A DNA stretch of 7,580 nt from Nitrospirota bacterium (GTDB lineage: Bacteria; Nitrospirota; Thermodesulfovibrionia; Thermodesulfovibrionales; Dissulfurispiraceae). The notes beneath the pieces were generated by a model that had not been told where the DNA came from, searched no databases, and saw only the letters and a list, made by a program, of their open reading frames with translations. The translations under genes and the position numbers were made by a program. This document shows positions 6,297-7,580 of the stretch, one piece after another; within the stretch, counting starts at the first letter, position 1; the number at the start of each line of letters is the position of its first letter. The stretch covers positions 1-7,580 of the forward strand of contig JACREW010000040.1 in the NCBI GenBank assembly GCA_016212685.1, in the 5' to 3' direction.

Positions 6297-6968
6297 CTAT
6301 GAAATAATATCCATATTGACCTTGAACTTCATCCTCTGTTTAACGCTTTCTACGTATGATCTCACGGCGGCGTTGCTCTTCTCGATCAGAAGCGCTTGCC
6401 GTGTCTCATTTATCTTCTTCTCGTCTCCGGATACGTCCTTCAAATCCAGCGGATTCACATCTACGGCAGACTCGATAAGCCTTCTCATCTTCAGCAACGC
6501 GAGCTGCCGGCGCACGGAGTTTTCGAATATCTCCGGCGTCACCCTGTATACCCGCTGAAGCATATTAAAATAAACATCCTTTCTGAAAACGCCGTCTCTC
6601 ATGAACAAAGGATTGCCTATAATTGTATCCTGAAGCTCTTTATCCGTTACGGTTACCCCCGATTCCTTCGCGGCAGTCAAAAGCACCCTCTCTTCTATAA
6701 GGCTGTTGAGGACCGCCTCTTTTAGCTTCATTTTCTTTTCTATGTCCTCGTCGAACTTGCCTTTATACATATCCCTGAACTGCTGCCGCACATTCTCGTA
6801 TGCCCTCCAATACTCCTCTTCCGTAACCGTTTCCTTGCCTATCTCGGCGACGACCCTCTTTTTATAGGAGTCGTTGTCTGTTCCGACTCCCCAAAATATA
6901 AAAGACAGAATTACAATAAAAAAAAGAACGTAAAAGAACTTCGCATGTTTTCGCATTGTCTGTAACAT
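6297..6968 (-). CDS. Membrane-anchored SurA/PpiD-like foldase N-domain protein, no parvulin domain
   Basis: A 223-aa protein with a basic N-terminus (MRKHAK) and one hydrophobic segment at about residues 11-29 ending FIFWGVG, predicting a signal anchor with the rest in the periplasm. This is the topology of PpiD. Residues about 38-165 resemble the SurA_N chaperone fold: VAEIGKETVTEEEYWRAY, then LIEERVLLTAAKESGVTVTDKELQDTI, then GVFRKDVYFNMLQ and LLKMRRLIESAV. After a short linker the last ~35 residues form a helix plus strand (KSNAAVRSYVESVKQRMKFKVNMDII) like the C-terminal segment that packs on the N-domain in these chaperones. No parvulin-type prolyl isomerase domain is present, although PpiD and SurA carry one or two. 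It probably assists folding of exported proteins without isomerase activity. GGGAGGT (6977-6983) lies eight bases upstream of the ATG. It follows hfq by 79 bp. Confidence 0.85.
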   Translation of the reverse strand: MLQTMRKHAKFFYVLFFIVILSFIFWGVGTDNDSYKKRVVAEIGKETVTEEEYWRAYENVRQQFRDMYKGKFDEDIEKKMKLKEAVLNSLIEERVLLTAAKESGVTVTDKELQDTIIGNPLFMRDGVFRKDVYFNMLQRVYRVTPEIFENSVRRQLALLKMRRLIESAVDVNPLDLKDVSGDEKKINETRQALLIEKSNAAVRSYVESVKQRMKFKVNMDIIS

Positions 6969-7047
6969 TAAATATTACCTCCCGCTAAAATAATAACCGG
7001 AATATCTCTGTGTTAAGCAGCGCTTTCCCAAGATGGAAATGGGATGC

Positions 7048-7287
7048 CTAAAGCTCAGGGCTTTCAATCTTTATGTCTATGCTTTTTTCGGGGACGACTG
7101 TAGAGATTGCATGCTTGTAAATGAGTTGTTCGTTGACTTCTTTAAGAAGAACAACAAAGCTGTCGAACCCCTTGACTATGCCCTTCAAGCGCACGCCGTT
7201 CGTAAGATACACTACGACAGGCACCTTTTCCTTCCGCAATTGGTTCAGGAAGCTGTCCTGAAGATTTTGAGTCTTGTTCCCTCCCAT
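7048..7287 (-). CDS. hfq: RNA chaperone Hfq
   Basis: Hexameric Sm-like protein that binds sRNAs and mRNAs and promotes their pairing. In the 79-aa product the N-terminal helix is NLQDSFLNQLRKEKVPV, with rim basic residues Arg18, Lys19 and Lys21. The Sm1 part is VVVYLTNGVRLKGIVKGFDSFVVLL, and the Sm2 part has the diagnostic YKHAIST (Tyr57-Lys58-His59). Proximal-face residues Gln10, Phe44 and the KH pair are all present. The C-terminal tail after VVP is only about 13 residues, so the long disordered tail of E. coli Hfq is absent. The frame is open to an ATG at 7300-7302 (84 aa), but that start has no ribosome site. The ATG at 7285-7287 follows GGAGGG (7291-7296) closely and gives the more usual N-terminal length, so it is preferred. 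It is divergent from the FmdB-type gene and upstream of the foldase gene. Confidence 0.95.
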   Translation of the reverse strand: MGGNKTQNLQDSFLNQLRKEKVPVVVYLTNGVRLKGIVKGFDSFVVLLKEVNEQLIYKHAISTVVPEKSIDIKIESPEL

Positions 7288-7322
7288 AGACCCTCCATGC
7301 ATAGCATTCGCAAATCACTTAA

Positions 7323-7351
7323 ACTTTAAAAGATTTTATATAATAATGCAA
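7323..7351 (-). promoter_or_regulatory. Possible hfq promoter
   Basis: On the minus strand TTGCAT (7346-7351) and TAAAGT (7323-7328) are separated by exactly 17 bp, with three and four of six consensus matches. The site lies in the A/T-rich divergent gap about 35 bp before the preferred hfq start. It overlaps the candidate -10 of the opposite gene, so the two promoters could compete. This is a weak motif call. Confidence 0.35.
7339..7344 (+). promoter_or_regulatory. Possible -10 box of the FmdB-type gene promoter
   Basis: A perfect TATAAT lies 47 bp before the ATG on the plus strand, giving an expected start near 7351 and a leader of about 40 nt. No good -35 hexamer is seen at 16-18 bp upstream (CACTTA at 17 bp is poor). 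The surrounding sequence is very A/T-rich, so chance -10-like boxes (also TATATT at 7361-7366) are expected. Confidence 0.35.
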
Positions 7352-7391
7352 GCTCTATGTTATATTAAAAAAATTAAGGAGGGCGCTGAAA

Positions 7392-7580
7392 ATGCCGGTT
7401 TATGAATATATATGCGGCAAGTGCGGGCATGAATTCGAAAAACTCGTTTTCGGGGATCAGACAATACATTGCCCTGAATGCGAATCCGCGGAAGTCAAAA
7501 AAAAATTCTCAGTGTTCGGGATGAGCGGAGTGGAACATCAGACATCTTCGGGATGTTCTTCCTGCAGTTCAGGCTCGTGC
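7392..7580 (+). CDS. FmdB-family zinc-ribbon protein, 3' end cut by window
   Basis: This is the only plus-strand gene; 63 codons are visible and no stop is reached. The start is secure: AAGGAGGG (7376-7383) lies eight bases before the ATG. The protein begins MPVYEYICGKCGHEFEKL, the hallmark of the FmdB putative regulatory family, with four zinc ligands in two CxxC knuckles (Cys8/Cys11 and Cys27/Cys30, GKCG and CPEC). After a short KKKFSVFGMSG linker comes a Ser/Cys-rich tail, GCSSCSSGSC, common in this family and possibly a second metal site. FmdB was named from a formamidase/amidase cluster; the biochemical role of these small proteins is generally unknown, so no function is claimed. Homologues are often 65-110 aa, so most of the gene is probably here. 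Confidence 0.9.
   Translation, partial: MPVYEYICGKCGHEFEKLVFGDQTIHCPECESAEVKKKFSVFGMSGVEHQTSSGCSSCSSGSC

Noticed and set aside
7020..7047. Hairpin TTTCC/GGAAA after hfq as an intrinsic terminator
   Set aside because: The stem is only five base pairs with a six-base loop and no U-tract follows on the minus strand.
7288..7302. Upstream ATG of hfq at 7300-7302
   Set aside because: No ribosome site precedes it, and its own first codons contain the GGAGGG that serves the next ATG. Not fully excluded.

Overview
The window looks like a bacterial chromosomal housekeeping region, probably from an uncultured Gram-negative relative of Nitrospirota (Thermodesulfovibrio-like) or, less likely, a deltaproteobacterium. 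This placement rests on the style of the proteins and is recalled, not computed: a short membrane-anchored SurA_N protein starting MLQTMRKHAKFF, a short-tailed Hfq, an FmdB-type zinc ribbon with a Ser/Cys-rich tail, and gene-dense packing. Base composition looks balanced, and I see no phage, plasmid, CRISPR or tRNA/rRNA sequence.

Layout, right to left, because almost everything is on the minus strand: hfq (RNA chaperone); a SurA/PpiD-like foldase N-domain protein without a parvulin domain; guaB (IMP dehydrogenase); guaA (GMP synthase); ispA (farnesyl/geranylgeranyl diphosphate synthase); dxs (DXP synthase); and the first 37 codons of a secreted or periplasmic protein running off the left edge. 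At the right edge an FmdB-family zinc-ribbon gene is divergent from hfq and is cut by the window end.

The genes form functional pairs. guaB and guaA share a stop/start overlap and convert IMP to XMP to GMP. ispA and dxs supply isoprenoid synthesis: dxs is the first step of the MEP pathway and ispA is prenyl chain elongation. guaA and ispA are 10 nt apart, so guaB-guaA-ispA-dxs is probably one transcript. A good extended -10 promoter lies just ahead of guaB. A second extended -10 precedes the left-edge gene. hfq and the foldase gene may form an upstream unit that reads into guaB.

Three features are not explained by the genes. (1) A 129-bp structured element with 18-bp imperfect terminal inverted repeats fills the ispA-dxs gap and ends 9 nt before the dxs start; it looks like a small non-autonomous repeat. 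(2) dxs carries an in-frame low-complexity insert with a 21-bp period (peptide SQISNLE/SQIPNKV) just before the thiamine-diphosphate GDG motif. (3) guaB holds a perfect 19-bp direct repeat at a 30-bp offset, consistent with a small internal duplication or conversion. I found no clearly new multi-gene system; these repeats are the most unusual content.
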